In this document: positions 1 through 5,372 of the stretch, piece by piece | How positions within the stretch are numbered: the stretch's first letter is position 1 | How the letters are laid out: each line of letters opens with the position of its first letter | Origin: Pseudomonadota bacterium | Lineage (GTDB): Bacteria; Pseudomonadota; Alphaproteobacteria; Rhizobiales; Segnochrobactraceae | Reading direction: 5' to 3' | NCBI GenBank assembly: GCA_023442215.1 | Contig: JAEZMP010000128.1 | Location: 1 to 7,650, forward strand | DNA: 7,650 nucleotides | Notes under the pieces: model-generated | What the model saw: only the letters and a program-made list of their open reading frames with translations | Databases searched by the model: none | What the model was told of the DNA's origin: nothing | Translations under genes and position numbers: made by a program

Positions 1-1565
1 CGACCGACCTGCGCGACGGCAACCAGGCGCTCGCCAATCCGATGAATTTCGAGCAGAAGATGCGGTTCTACCGCAAGCAGCTCGATGTCGGCTTCAAGGA
101 GCTCGAGATCGGATTTCCCTCGGCCTCGCAGACGGAGTTCGACTTCGTCCGCAGCCTGATCGAGGGCAACCTCATCCCGGACGACGTGTTCGTGCAGGTG
201 CTGACCCAGTCGCGCGCCGACCTGATCGCGCGGACGTTCGAATCCCTGGAAGGCGCGAAGAAGGCCATCGTCCACCTCTACAACGCCACGGCGCCGCTGT
301 TCCGGCGGGTGGTGTTCAGGATGGAAAAGGCGGAGGTGATCGAACTCGCCGTCACCGGTGCCCGCACCATGCTCGAGGAGGCCCGCCGCCGGCCCGAGAC
401 GACGTGGCAGTTCGAATATTCGCCGGAGACGTTCTCGTTCACCGAGCCGGAGTTCGCGCTGGAGATCTGCGAGCGCGTGCTCGACGTCTGGCAGCCGACG
501 GCTGACGCGCCGGTCATCCTGAACCTGCCGGCGACCGTCGAGGTCGCCATGCCGAACGTCCACGCCGACCAGATCGAATGGTTCTGCCGCAACATCTCGC
601 GGCGCGACGCGGTCGCGATCAGCCTGCACCCGCACAACGACCGTGGCACCGCCGTCGCGGCGACGGAACTCGGCCTGCTGGCGGGCGCCGACCGCGTCGA
701 GGGCTGCCTGTTCGGCAACGGCGAGCGCACCGGCAATGTCGACATCGTGACGCTGGCCCTGAACCTCTACACCCAGGGCGTCGATCCCGGACTGAACTTC
801 GACGATCTCGGCGCGGTGGTGCGCACGGTCGAGCACTGCAACGCCCTGCCGGTCCACCCGCGCCATCCCTATGCGGGCGAACTCGTGTTCACGGCGTTCT
901 CCGGCTCCCACCAGGACGCCATCAAGAAGGGCTTCGCGGCCCACGAGACGCGCAACGACGGCTTCTGGGAAATGCCCTACCTGCCGCTCGACCCGACCGA
1001 TGTGGGCGGCAACTACGAGGCGGTGATCCGCGTCAACAGCCAGTCCGGCAAGGGCGGCGTCGCCTGGGTGCTGGAACAGGACAAGGGCCTGAAGCTGCCG
1101 CGCCGGCTGCAGGTCGATTTCAGCCGCCGGGTGCAGGTGCTCGCCGACGAGACCTCGAAGGAACTGACGGCCGACCACATCTGGACCGCGTTCGAGGAGG
1201 CCTATCACCTCGGCGGGCAACAGACGTTCGAACTCGTCAGCTTCGACGACACGCGCTCGCCGCGCGGTGGAACGGAGCGGGTGTTCGTCGGGCGCATCCG
1301 CAAGGGCGCCGAGGAAGTCACCGCGTCCGGACGCGGCAACGGCCTGCTGTCGGGAACCGTCGCGGCGCTGAACGACCAGTTCGGCCTCGGCATCGAGATC
1401 ATCGACTACCAGGAGCACGCCCTGCGGCGCGGCTCGGATTCCCAGGCCGCCGCCTATGTCGAATGCAAGCTGCCGGACGGCCGCGTGGTGTTCGGCGTCG
1501 GCATCGACGACGACGTCGCCGCCGCCTCGGTGAAGGCGGTCATCAGCGCCGCCAACGCCGCCTGA
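1..1565 (+). CDS. leuA: 2-isopropylmalate synthase, type 2 (5' end missing)
   Basis: This enzyme condenses acetyl-CoA with 2-oxoisovalerate to give 2-isopropylmalate, the first committed step of leucine synthesis in the cytoplasm. The reading frame is open from base 3 and starts mid-protein with the family's TDLRDGNQAL active-site stretch, so the true start lies upstream; about 520 residues are seen and I estimate 35-40 are missing. The metal-binding His-Pro-His of the SLHPHNDRGT motif is at bases 627-635. The GNGERTGNVD loop follows at about 717-746, and FSGSHQDAIKKG is near 898-933. These residues and the overall length identify the yeast-like type 2 form rather than the shorter E. coli type. 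The C-terminal part (about 1230-1560) is the leucine-binding regulatory domain, with a Gly-Arg-Gly-Asn-Gly turn and a GSDSQAAAYVE stretch, so feedback inhibition by leucine is expected. The first internal ATG (base 42) is not the real start because conserved catalytic residues precede it. Confidence 0.96.
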   Translation, partial: TDLRDGNQALANPMNFEQKMRFYRKQLDVGFKELEIGFPSASQTEFDFVRSLIEGNLIPDDVFVQVLTQSRADLIARTFESLEGAKKAIVHLYNATAPLFRRVVFRMEKAEVIELAVTGARTMLEEARRRPETTWQFEYSPETFSFTEPEFALEICERVLDVWQPTADAPVILNLPATVEVAMPNVHADQIEWFCRNISRRDAVAISLHPHNDRGTAVAATELGLLAGADRVEGCLFGNGERTGNVDIVTLALNLYTQGVDPGLNFDDLGAVVRTVEHCNALPVHPRHPYAGELVFTAFSGSHQDAIKKGFAAHETRNDGFWEMPYLPLDPTDVGGNYEAVIRVNSQSGKGGVAWVLEQDKGLKLPRRLQVDFSRRVQVLADETSKELTADHIWTAFEEAYHLGGQQTFELVSFDDTRSPRGGTERVFVGRIRKGAEEVTASGRGNGLLSGTVAALNDQFGLGIEIIDYQEHALRRGSDSQAAAYVECKLPDGRVVFGVGIDDDVAAASVKAVISAANAA

Positions 1566-1586
1566 GGCAGGCGGCCCCCCGCGACG

Positions 1587-1608
1587 GGGGCAGGGTTCGC
1601 CCTGCCCC
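1587..1608 (+). terminator. Hairpin with TTCG loop downstream of leuA
   Basis: A perfect 9-bp stem, GGGGCAGGG (1587-1595) and CCCTGCCCC (1600-1608), closes a TTCG tetraloop 21 bases after the leuA stop. It is very GC-rich and probably ends leuA transcription. There is no T-run on its 3' side (GGTTCGCAAT follows), so it is not a textbook intrinsic terminator. Because the stem is symmetrical, it could also stop transcripts leaving the convergent dehydrogenase gene, whose stop codon is about 90 bases to the right. The remaining bases up to 1698 are GC-rich, and I see no gene in them. Confidence 0.7.
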
Positions 1609-1698
1609 GGTTCGCAATGCCGGCCGACCACCGCACGATCGCTGCCGTTCCGGCGGCTGACGGTGGCGGCGGCGGCCTGCCGCAGACGGTCCCCGCCC

Positions 1699-2421
1699 TC
1701 AAGCCCTCGGCGGATAGACTAGCTCCGGCGCCGAGCCGGGTTTCGATGCGTCCCAGATCGATTGCGCCAGCTCCGCGGGATCGACGTCCGGAATCTGGAA
1801 GCCGGGCGGGAGAGTCATCGGGATTTCACCCGACTTGATGCCGGCCTCCCACTCGCTGTTCCGGATGATCGCGGAGAGGGTCATCATGCCGACCTGAATG
1901 CCTTCCGCGGCCAGTTCGCCATGCAGGGAATAGAGGTAATTCCGGGCGGCGGAGAGCGCGGGCCCGGGGCCGCTCATGAAGGGCAGGCCGATGCCGGCCG
2001 AGCCCCCGAGGCAGGAAAAGATGGTGCCCGCCTTCCGCTCGCGCATCTGCGGCAGAACGGCCTCCACCGCGGCGACGAGGCCATAGAGGAACAGCTCCAC
2101 CTTGTCTTTCACGTCCTGGACCTTCAGCGTGAAGGCGGGGACGAAGACTTCAGGCGCGTTCGGCCCGTAATAGAGCGTATCCACATATCCCGAACGGGAC
2201 TGGATCTCGGCGAGGACATTGGCGACCTCTTCGGGCCGCCGCAGGTCCGCCGGGAAGCTTTCGGCGGCGATGCCGCCAGCGCGCAATTCGGAGGCGAGCT
2301 GGTCAAGCGGGGCAAGCCGCCGGGCGACAAGCGCCACGGCATAACCTTCGCGGCCATATTTCCAGGCGAGCGCGGTGCCAAGTCCGGGGCCAGCCCCGAG
2401 AATTGCGATCCACTTTGTCAT
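1699..2421 (-). CDS. Atypical short-chain dehydrogenase/reductase-like protein
   Basis: This 240-residue protein has the Rossmann fold of the SDR superfamily and is expected to bind NAD(P) in the cytoplasm. The cofactor loop GAGPGLG is at residues 9-15 directly after the first strand. Arg34-Arg35 after the second strand suggest NADP(H) preference. The usual NNAG position reads YGPNAP (85-90), and a Ser sits in GGSAG (about 141). Where a classical SDR has Tyr-x-x-x-Lys, this protein reads Pro-Ala-Leu-Ser-Ala (about 154-158), so the catalytic Tyr and Lys are absent; activity and substrate are unknown. I chose the ATG at 2421 because it places the Rossmann loop at the normal depth. An in-frame GTG at 2466 overlaps the preceding stop codon but has no ribosome-binding site. 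It is the last gene of the azoR-pirin-SDR operon, 41 bases after pirin. A cofactor-binding but non-classical reductase is the best reading. Confidence 0.85.
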   Translation of the reverse strand: MTKWIAILGAGPGLGTALAWKYGREGYAVALVARRLAPLDQLASELRAGGIAAESFPADLRRPEEVANVLAEIQSRSGYVDTLYYGPNAPEVFVPAFTLKVQDVKDKVELFLYGLVAAVEAVLPQMRERKAGTIFSCLGGSAGIGLPFMSGPGPALSAARNYLYSLHGELAAEGIQVGMMTLSAIIRNSEWEAGIKSGEIPMTLPPGFQIPDVDPAELAQSIWDASKPGSAPELVYPPRA

Positions 2422-2462
2422 GTCGGTCTCGTTGTTTGGGAGGGGAACACCGGCGTCGCGGT

Positions 2463-3311
2463 TCACTCGGCATCGGGCGACAGATGCCCCATCTCGCCCC
2501 GTCGATACCGTGCGGCGGTGGCCTCGATCTGATCCCGGGTGTTCATGATGAAGGGCCCGTTCGCGACCACGGGGTCGTGAATTTCGAGGCCAATGAAGAC
2601 CAGCACGTTGGCCGGTGCGGAGGCCGCAAGCGAGAGCGCGCCCGGCCCGCCCGCAACGACGGCGACCGAACCGGCGGCCACGGCCTGCACGCCCGTCGCC
2701 CCTGCCACGCGGACCGTGCCGGAGCGGACATAGACGATGCCGAGCTGTGCCTCGGTCAAGGGCAGGCTGAGGTCGCCGGGCAGATCGATGTCAAGGAGGG
2801 CGAAGGGTTCGCTCGGCTGCAAGGGTGAGCGGATGCCGGCGAATTCGCCGACCACGATGCGAACGGTTTCCCCGCCCGCGCCGCGATGGACCGGGACATC
2901 GGCACCCTGAACCCAGAAGATGTTCGGCGGGCTCGCCTTCGCCTGCGCGCTGGCATTGACGAAGAACTGGAGTCCGTGGAGGGCGAGACCGGCATCGGCG
3001 GGCAGTTCGTGGTGAAGAACACCTCGTCCCGCTTCCGTCCAGACCAGTCCGCCGGGTCCGATCCGCAGGTCATGCCCGAGGGAGTCCCGGCTGCGCAGGC
3101 CACCCGGGGAGCCGGGAAGAACATATGTCACCGCCGAAAAGCCCGCATGGGGATGAGGCGGAAACGGGCGACCTGCCACCTGGAACGCATCCAGCACCGT
3201 CACCGGGGTGCTTTCTCCAGCGACATCGAGCAGATCGATGCCGCTGACCGAAAACAGCGGCGTATCAATCCTGCGCCGGAGAGCGATGGGCGGCGAGATC
3301 CGGAGCACCAT
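2463..3311 (-). CDS. Pirin family protein (bicupin)
   Basis: Pirins are two-domain cupin proteins with one metal in the N-terminal cupin; several bacterial members oxidise quercetin (quercetin 2,3-dioxygenase activity), while others bind regulatory or metabolic partners. The 282-residue length matches the family. Metal ligands are in place: His53 and His55 in FPPHPHAGFSAVTYVLPG, then His100 and Glu102 in EAGRGVLHHELP. The Pirin C-terminal domain carries the signature NGPFIMNT at residues 251-258. There is no signal peptide, so it is cytoplasmic. The ATG at 3311 has a GGGAGG ribosome-binding site 7 bases upstream. It is the middle gene of the operon, 18 bases after azoR. Neighbouring azoreductase and HxlR genes suggest a role against quinones, flavonoids or other electrophiles, but the substrate cannot be read from sequence alone. 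Confidence 0.95.
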   Translation of the reverse strand: MVLRISPPIALRRRIDTPLFSVSGIDLLDVAGESTPVTVLDAFQVAGRPFPPHPHAGFSAVTYVLPGSPGGLRSRDSLGHDLRIGPGGLVWTEAGRGVLHHELPADAGLALHGLQFFVNASAQAKASPPNIFWVQGADVPVHRGAGGETVRIVVGEFAGIRSPLQPSEPFALLDIDLPGDLSLPLTEAQLGIVYVRSGTVRVAGATGVQAVAAGSVAVVAGGPGALSLAASAPANVLVFIGLEIHDPVVANGPFIMNTRDQIEATAARYRRGEMGHLSPDAE

Positions 3312-3318
3312 GTTTCCG

Positions 3319-3339
3319 CCTCCCGGCCGTCAAGCGGCC
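3319..3339 (-). promoter_or_regulatory. Pirin ribosome-binding site next to a hairpin holding the azoR stop
   Basis: On the minus strand, the pirin Shine-Dalgarno GGGAGG (3319-3324) lies 7 bases before the pirin ATG. Immediately upstream of it is a 5-bp inverted repeat, GGCCG (3325-3329) and CGGCC (3335-3339). The 5-base loop contains the azoR stop codon (3330-3332). The repeat is seen directly. The idea that a ribosome finishing azoR melts the stem and couples translation to pirin is inference. Confidence 0.5.
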
Positions 3340-3884
3340 AGCGTCTGGATCTGGGCCTGAGCCGCTTCCAGCGCGCGCTTCTGCATCTCTTCGCCCAGCG
3401 CCAGTCCTTCAGCCCGCACGAAGGTCAGATCCGTCACGCCGAGGAAGTGGAAGAAGGCGGAGAGGTGGCCTTCCTGATGGTCGAAGGGGGCATACGGCGA
3501 TCCGGCGGTGAAGATGCCGCCGCGCGAGGACACGACGATCACCTTCAGGCCGCCGCACAGACCTTCGGGACCACTCGCACCGTAACGGAACGTCTTCCCC
3601 GGCACGGCGATGTAATCGAGCCAGGCCTTGAGCTGGGACGGGATGCCGAAATTGTACATCGGCGCGCCGATCACCACGGTGGTGGCCGAGAGGAACTCTT
3701 CGAGCACGGACGGATCGCCGCCGCCGAGTTGCTCGAGATGCGGCAGCGGCTGGGCCGCAAGATCACGCAACAGCACCGTTTCGGAAGGGTTCACGGCCTT
3801 GAGGTGGGCCACCACCTCCGCGCTGAGGGAGCGGCTGACGCTGTTGACGCCGTTTATGCTGCTGTCGATATGCAGTATGGTCAT
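3330..3884 (-). CDS. azoR: FMN-dependent NADH-azoreductase / quinone reductase
   Basis: AzoR-type flavodoxin-fold enzymes use FMN and NAD(P)H to reduce quinones and azo bonds by two electrons in the cytoplasm, protecting against thiol-reactive compounds. The 184-residue product begins MTILHIDSSI, a beta strand leading into the FMN-phosphate loop (SSINGVNSVSR, residues 8-18). It has the FMN-contacting PMYNF at 75-79, the TFRYGASGPEGL stretch at 98-109, and SSRGG at 119-123. I chose the ATG at 3884 because an AGGA lies 9 bases upstream and the first strand starts there; the longer in-frame start at 3923 would run through the palindrome and promoter region. Compared with E. coli AzoR as I remember it (about 200 residues), about 19 residues are missing between RDLAAQPLPHL and the strand before PMYNF. 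It leads the operon with pirin and the dehydrogenase, and diverges from the HxlR regulator, its probable controller. Confidence 0.93.
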   Translation of the reverse strand: MTILHIDSSINGVNSVSRSLSAEVVAHLKAVNPSETVLLRDLAAQPLPHLEQLGGGDPSVLEEFLSATTVVIGAPMYNFGIPSQLKAWLDYIAVPGKTFRYGASGPEGLCGGLKVIVVSSRGGIFTAGSPYAPFDHQEGHLSAFFHFLGVTDLTFVRAEGLALGEEMQKRALEAAQAQIQTLAA

Positions 3885-3900
3885 CGAAACGCATCCTAGT

Positions 3901-3929
3901 TTCACCAGGTAACCTGGTTCCATTACGAT
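3901..3929 (+). promoter_or_regulatory. Candidate sigma70 promoter of the HxlR regulator
   Basis: A -35-like TTCACC (3901-3906) and a -10-like TACGAT (3924-3929) are separated by exactly 17 bases, each matching the consensus at four of six positions. The palindrome at 3904-3918 overlaps the -35 box and fills most of the spacer, an arrangement expected for repression. A start a few bases after 3929 would leave a leader of about 40 bases before the regulator's ATG. No convincing separate promoter for azoR is seen on the opposite strand; weak candidates exist within 3920-3965. Confidence 0.5.
3904..3918. promoter_or_regulatory. Palindromic operator candidate between azoR and HxlR genes
   Basis: ACCAGGT-A-ACCTGGT is a perfect 7-bp inverted repeat around a single central base. 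It lies 20-34 bases upstream of the azoR start codon and inside the candidate promoter of the divergent regulator. HxlR-family dimers bind such short dyads in the shared promoter region of their targets, so it is the best candidate site for control of both transcripts. A second, weaker dyad, ACCG-AGA-CGGT, lies at 3948-3958 in the regulator's leader. Confidence 0.6.
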
Positions 3930-3962
3930 GCAGGGGATATTGAGGGAACCGAGACGGTCCGC

Positions 3963-3969
3963 AAGGAGG
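3963..3969 (+). promoter_or_regulatory. Strong ribosome-binding site deciding the HxlR start
   Basis: AAGGAGG ends 7 bases before the ATG at 3977. A TTG codon lies in frame immediately before that ATG (3974), but its spacing of 4 bases is too short, so ATG is preferred. Confidence 0.85.
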
Positions 3970-3976
3970 CACTTTG

Positions 3977-4378
3977 ATGTTGCAGAGGCACACCGAAGTA
4001 ACCATTGACTTCAGAGAAGACCGATGCTGCCCCATCGCCCGTGATGTTCTGACGCGGGTGGGAGATAAATGGACCGTATTGACGGTCGTTATGCTTGGCT
4101 CCGGCCCGAAGCGCTTCAGTGAACTTAAACGTTCCGTCACCGGCATTTCGCAGCGGATGCTGACGTTGACGCTGCGGGCGCTGGAACGGGATGGGATTGT
4201 GACGCGCAGCGTTTTCCCCACGGTGCCGCCGCGCGTGGACTATGCCCTGACGCCGCTCGGCATGACTCTGCTGCGGACGCTGAAGGAGCTTCACGACTGG
4301 GTCAGCAGCAATTCGGACGAGATCACTCAGGCGCGGGCGGACTTCGACAGCAGGAGTGCCGTTCAACAGCCGCTATAG
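3977..4378 (+). CDS. HxlR-family winged-helix transcriptional regulator
   Basis: This 133-residue DNA-binding protein is a compact HxlR-type winged helix-turn-helix, a family that acts as dimers. Members such as YodB and HypR of Bacillus respond to quinones, diamide or hypochlorite through a conserved N-terminal Cys and control azoreductase or flavin reductase genes. Here the family hallmark CPIARDVLTRVGDKWTVL spans residues 18-35. The RFSELKRSVTGISQRML stretch follows (46-62) with the recognition helix around 57-70. A wing runs through about 75-92 and ends in YALTPLG. Two adjacent cysteines (17 and 18) stand at the sensing position. It is transcribed away from azoR with a palindrome between them, so it probably represses azoR-pirin-SDR and itself. 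The tail after residue 115 is unremarkable. Family assignment is firm; ligand and direction of control are inferred from relatives. Confidence 0.95.
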   Translation: MLQRHTEVTIDFREDRCCPIARDVLTRVGDKWTVLTVVMLGSGPKRFSELKRSVTGISQRMLTLTLRALERDGIVTRSVFPTVPPRVDYALTPLGMTLLRTLKELHDWVSSNSDEITQARADFDSRSAVQQPL

Positions 4379-4566
4379 CGCTGGCGGCGGCCACGCCTTC
4401 TTCCGCGTGCCGCTCAACCCGCTGGCCGTCCCACCCGTTCGCCGTCTCAACCGTTGGCCGTCTCAACCGTTGACCGCCACCCGGCGGCAACCGGGCGCCG
4501 CCCGCCGAGGATCCGCGCCGGGACGAGATCACGTATCCGAGCCGCGCGGCGCGGCCCGCACCTGCC
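4379..4566. other. Gene-free stretch before the transposase remnant
   Basis: I find no supported gene here. The open frames crossing it lack ribosome-binding sites and recognisable motifs, and continue into the transposase remnant out of its frame. It contains the 16-bp tandem repeat (4409-4472) and a GC-rich stretch (4473-4566) that may be eroded 5' sequence of the insertion element, too altered to recognise. No clear terminator follows the HxlR stop and no terminal inverted repeat is visible. Confidence 0.6.
4409..4472. repeat. Four tandem copies of a 16-bp unit
   Basis: Two identical adjacent copies of GCCGTCTCAACCGTTG occupy 4441-4456 and 4457-4472. Directly before them is a copy with three mismatches (4425-4440, GCCGTCCCACCCGTTC). 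Before that is a more diverged one (4409-4424, GCCGCTCAACCCGCTG), which matches better if one base is shifted. A unit of 16 is not a multiple of three, which argues against a coding role. The graded divergence fits a short minisatellite grown by slippage. Confidence 0.8.
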
Positions 4567-4860
4567 GAAGAACCAGCCGGGAGCGGCGGCTGGACGACCA
4601 AGGTCCATGCGCTTACCGACGTTATCGGCCGCCTACGCCGCATGGCTCGCGACGCTGGTGCCATCCCGGTCATCCCCGGCCGGCGCAACCGAAAGCGGGC
4701 CATCCACTTCGATAAGCAATGCGACGTCGGCCGCCATCTCATCGGAAACGACTTCTGCCGCCTCAAGGACTTCCGCCGCGTTGCCACCCGATACGAAAAG
4801 CTTGCCGCGAACTTCCTGTCCGCAGTGGCTCTCGCCACTGCCATCGCCTTCTGGTGCTGA
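4567..4860 (+). pseudogene. Remnant of an IS5-family (IS427-like) DDE transposase
   Basis: The frame from 4582 reads SGGWTTKVHALTDVIGR, then jumps straight to RRMARDAGAIPVIPGRRNRK. It continues through FCRLKDFRRVATRY to the typical C-terminus LATAIAFWC and a stop at 4858-4860. Relatives, as I remember them, carry roughly 45-55 residues with the second catalytic Asp between those two blocks, so an in-frame internal deletion is inferred. In the family's Tyr-2-Arg-3-Glu-6-Lys signature, the Tyr is Asp here (4723-4725) and the catalytic Glu is Gly (GGA, 4744-4746), while Arg and Lys remain. Upstream, a KNQ block resembling the family sequence lies in another frame (4568-4576), indicating a small indel. 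There is no start codon region, so this is a dead fragment. Confidence 0.88.
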
Positions 4861-4870
4861 TCACACCTTT

Positions 4871-4874
4871 GGAG
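4871..4874 (+). promoter_or_regulatory. Ribosome-binding site deciding the VOC start
   Basis: GGAG sits 6 bases before the GTG at 4881 and supports that start. Longer in-frame starts would extend into the transposase remnant and add unrelated residues. No promoter is evident just upstream. Confidence 0.55.
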
Positions 4875-4880
4875 AAAATC

Positions 4881-5363
4881 GTGGTTGAGAATTCGGATTT
4901 CATCGTGCGTCGCGCCGACCATGTCGGCTTCTCCGTTGGCTCGCTCGACTTAGCCCTTCGCTTCTGGGTCGAAGGATTGGGTGGGCAGCTGGTTCGGGTC
5001 GGCGATATGGGTGGGGAATTCCTTGGAGAGGTGACCGGGGCTCACGGAGCATCCGTCCGCATGGCCATTGTATCCCTGGCAGGGCAGATGATTGAACTAC
5101 TGGAGTATCGAGGTGTCGACTTACAATACCGAGCGTCCAGGCCCTTCGATCCGGGATTTGCTCATCTAGCTCTTATCGTGGACGACTTAGACAAGGTTCT
5201 GGCACGGATTGCAGTCTACGAATGGAGGCCACAAGGAAAGCCGCAGGTAATCTCTGGCGGCTCCCGAGCAGGAACGAAGGTGATCTATGCCGTCGGCCCC
5301 GATGGCGCGACGATCGAGTTCATGCAACCGCCAGAGCCGTCCAAAAATTGCAACGCAGATTGA
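4881..5363 (+). CDS. VOC family protein (glyoxalase I / epimerase fold)
   Basis: This 160-residue protein carries two beta-alpha-beta-beta-beta modules of the vicinal oxygen chelate superfamily, whose members isomerise, epimerise, open or bind small molecules around a divalent metal. All four metal-ligand positions can be seen: His14 in RADHVGFSV, Glu72 in MIELLEY, His95 in GFAHLALIVDD, and Glu146 in GATIEFMQ. This His-Glu-His-Glu set is the glyoxalase I pattern; methylmalonyl-CoA epimerases usually have Gln at the second position. The start is GTG with a GGAG 6 bases upstream. The gene is less GC-rich than its neighbours and uses the AT-rich leucine codon TTA at least three times, which suggests transfer from elsewhere. 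It sits just after a transposase remnant, and its stop is 9 bases from the convergent pyc stop. Substrate is unknown; lyase, epimerase, dioxygenase-like or binding-only roles all remain possible. Confidence 0.88.
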   Translation: MVENSDFIVRRADHVGFSVGSLDLALRFWVEGLGGQLVRVGDMGGEFLGEVTGAHGASVRMAIVSLAGQMIELLEYRGVDLQYRASRPFDPGFAHLALIVDDLDKVLARIAVYEWRPQGKPQVISGGSRAGTKVIYAVGPDGATIEFMQPPEPSKNCNAD

Positions 5364-5372
5364 GTCTGGACC

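Noticed and set aside
578..1660. Long open frame (360 codons) overlapping leuA on the same strand
   Set aside because: It is rich in Arg, Pro and Gly with no domain, is out of frame with leuA, and is typical of alternate frames in GC-rich coding DNA.
2422..2466. GTG start for the dehydrogenase overlapping the pirin stop
   Set aside because: It has no Shine-Dalgarno and would add 15 residues before the first Rossmann strand; the ATG at 2421 fits the family better.
1762..2532. 256-codon plus-strand frame opposite the dehydrogenase
   Set aside because: It is antisense to a well-supported SDR gene, has no ribosome-binding site and no recognisable motif.
2886..3899. 337-codon plus-strand frame opposite pirin and azoR
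   Set aside because: It spans two well-supported antisense genes and a gene boundary, and its translation is His/Arg-rich without family motifs.
4409..4472. CRISPR array
   Set aside because: The repeats are 16 bases and directly adjacent with no spacers, and there are no cas genes.
4719..4880. A longer N-terminus for the VOC protein starting inside the transposase remnant
   Set aside because: The added residues are an out-of-frame reading of transposase DNA; GTG at 4881 has its own GGAG and matches the normal start of the VOC fold.
4323..4922. 199-codon minus-strand frame across the transposase remnant
   Set aside because: It is antisense to recognisable transposase sequence, has no conserved motif, and crosses the tandem repeat and the VOC start.
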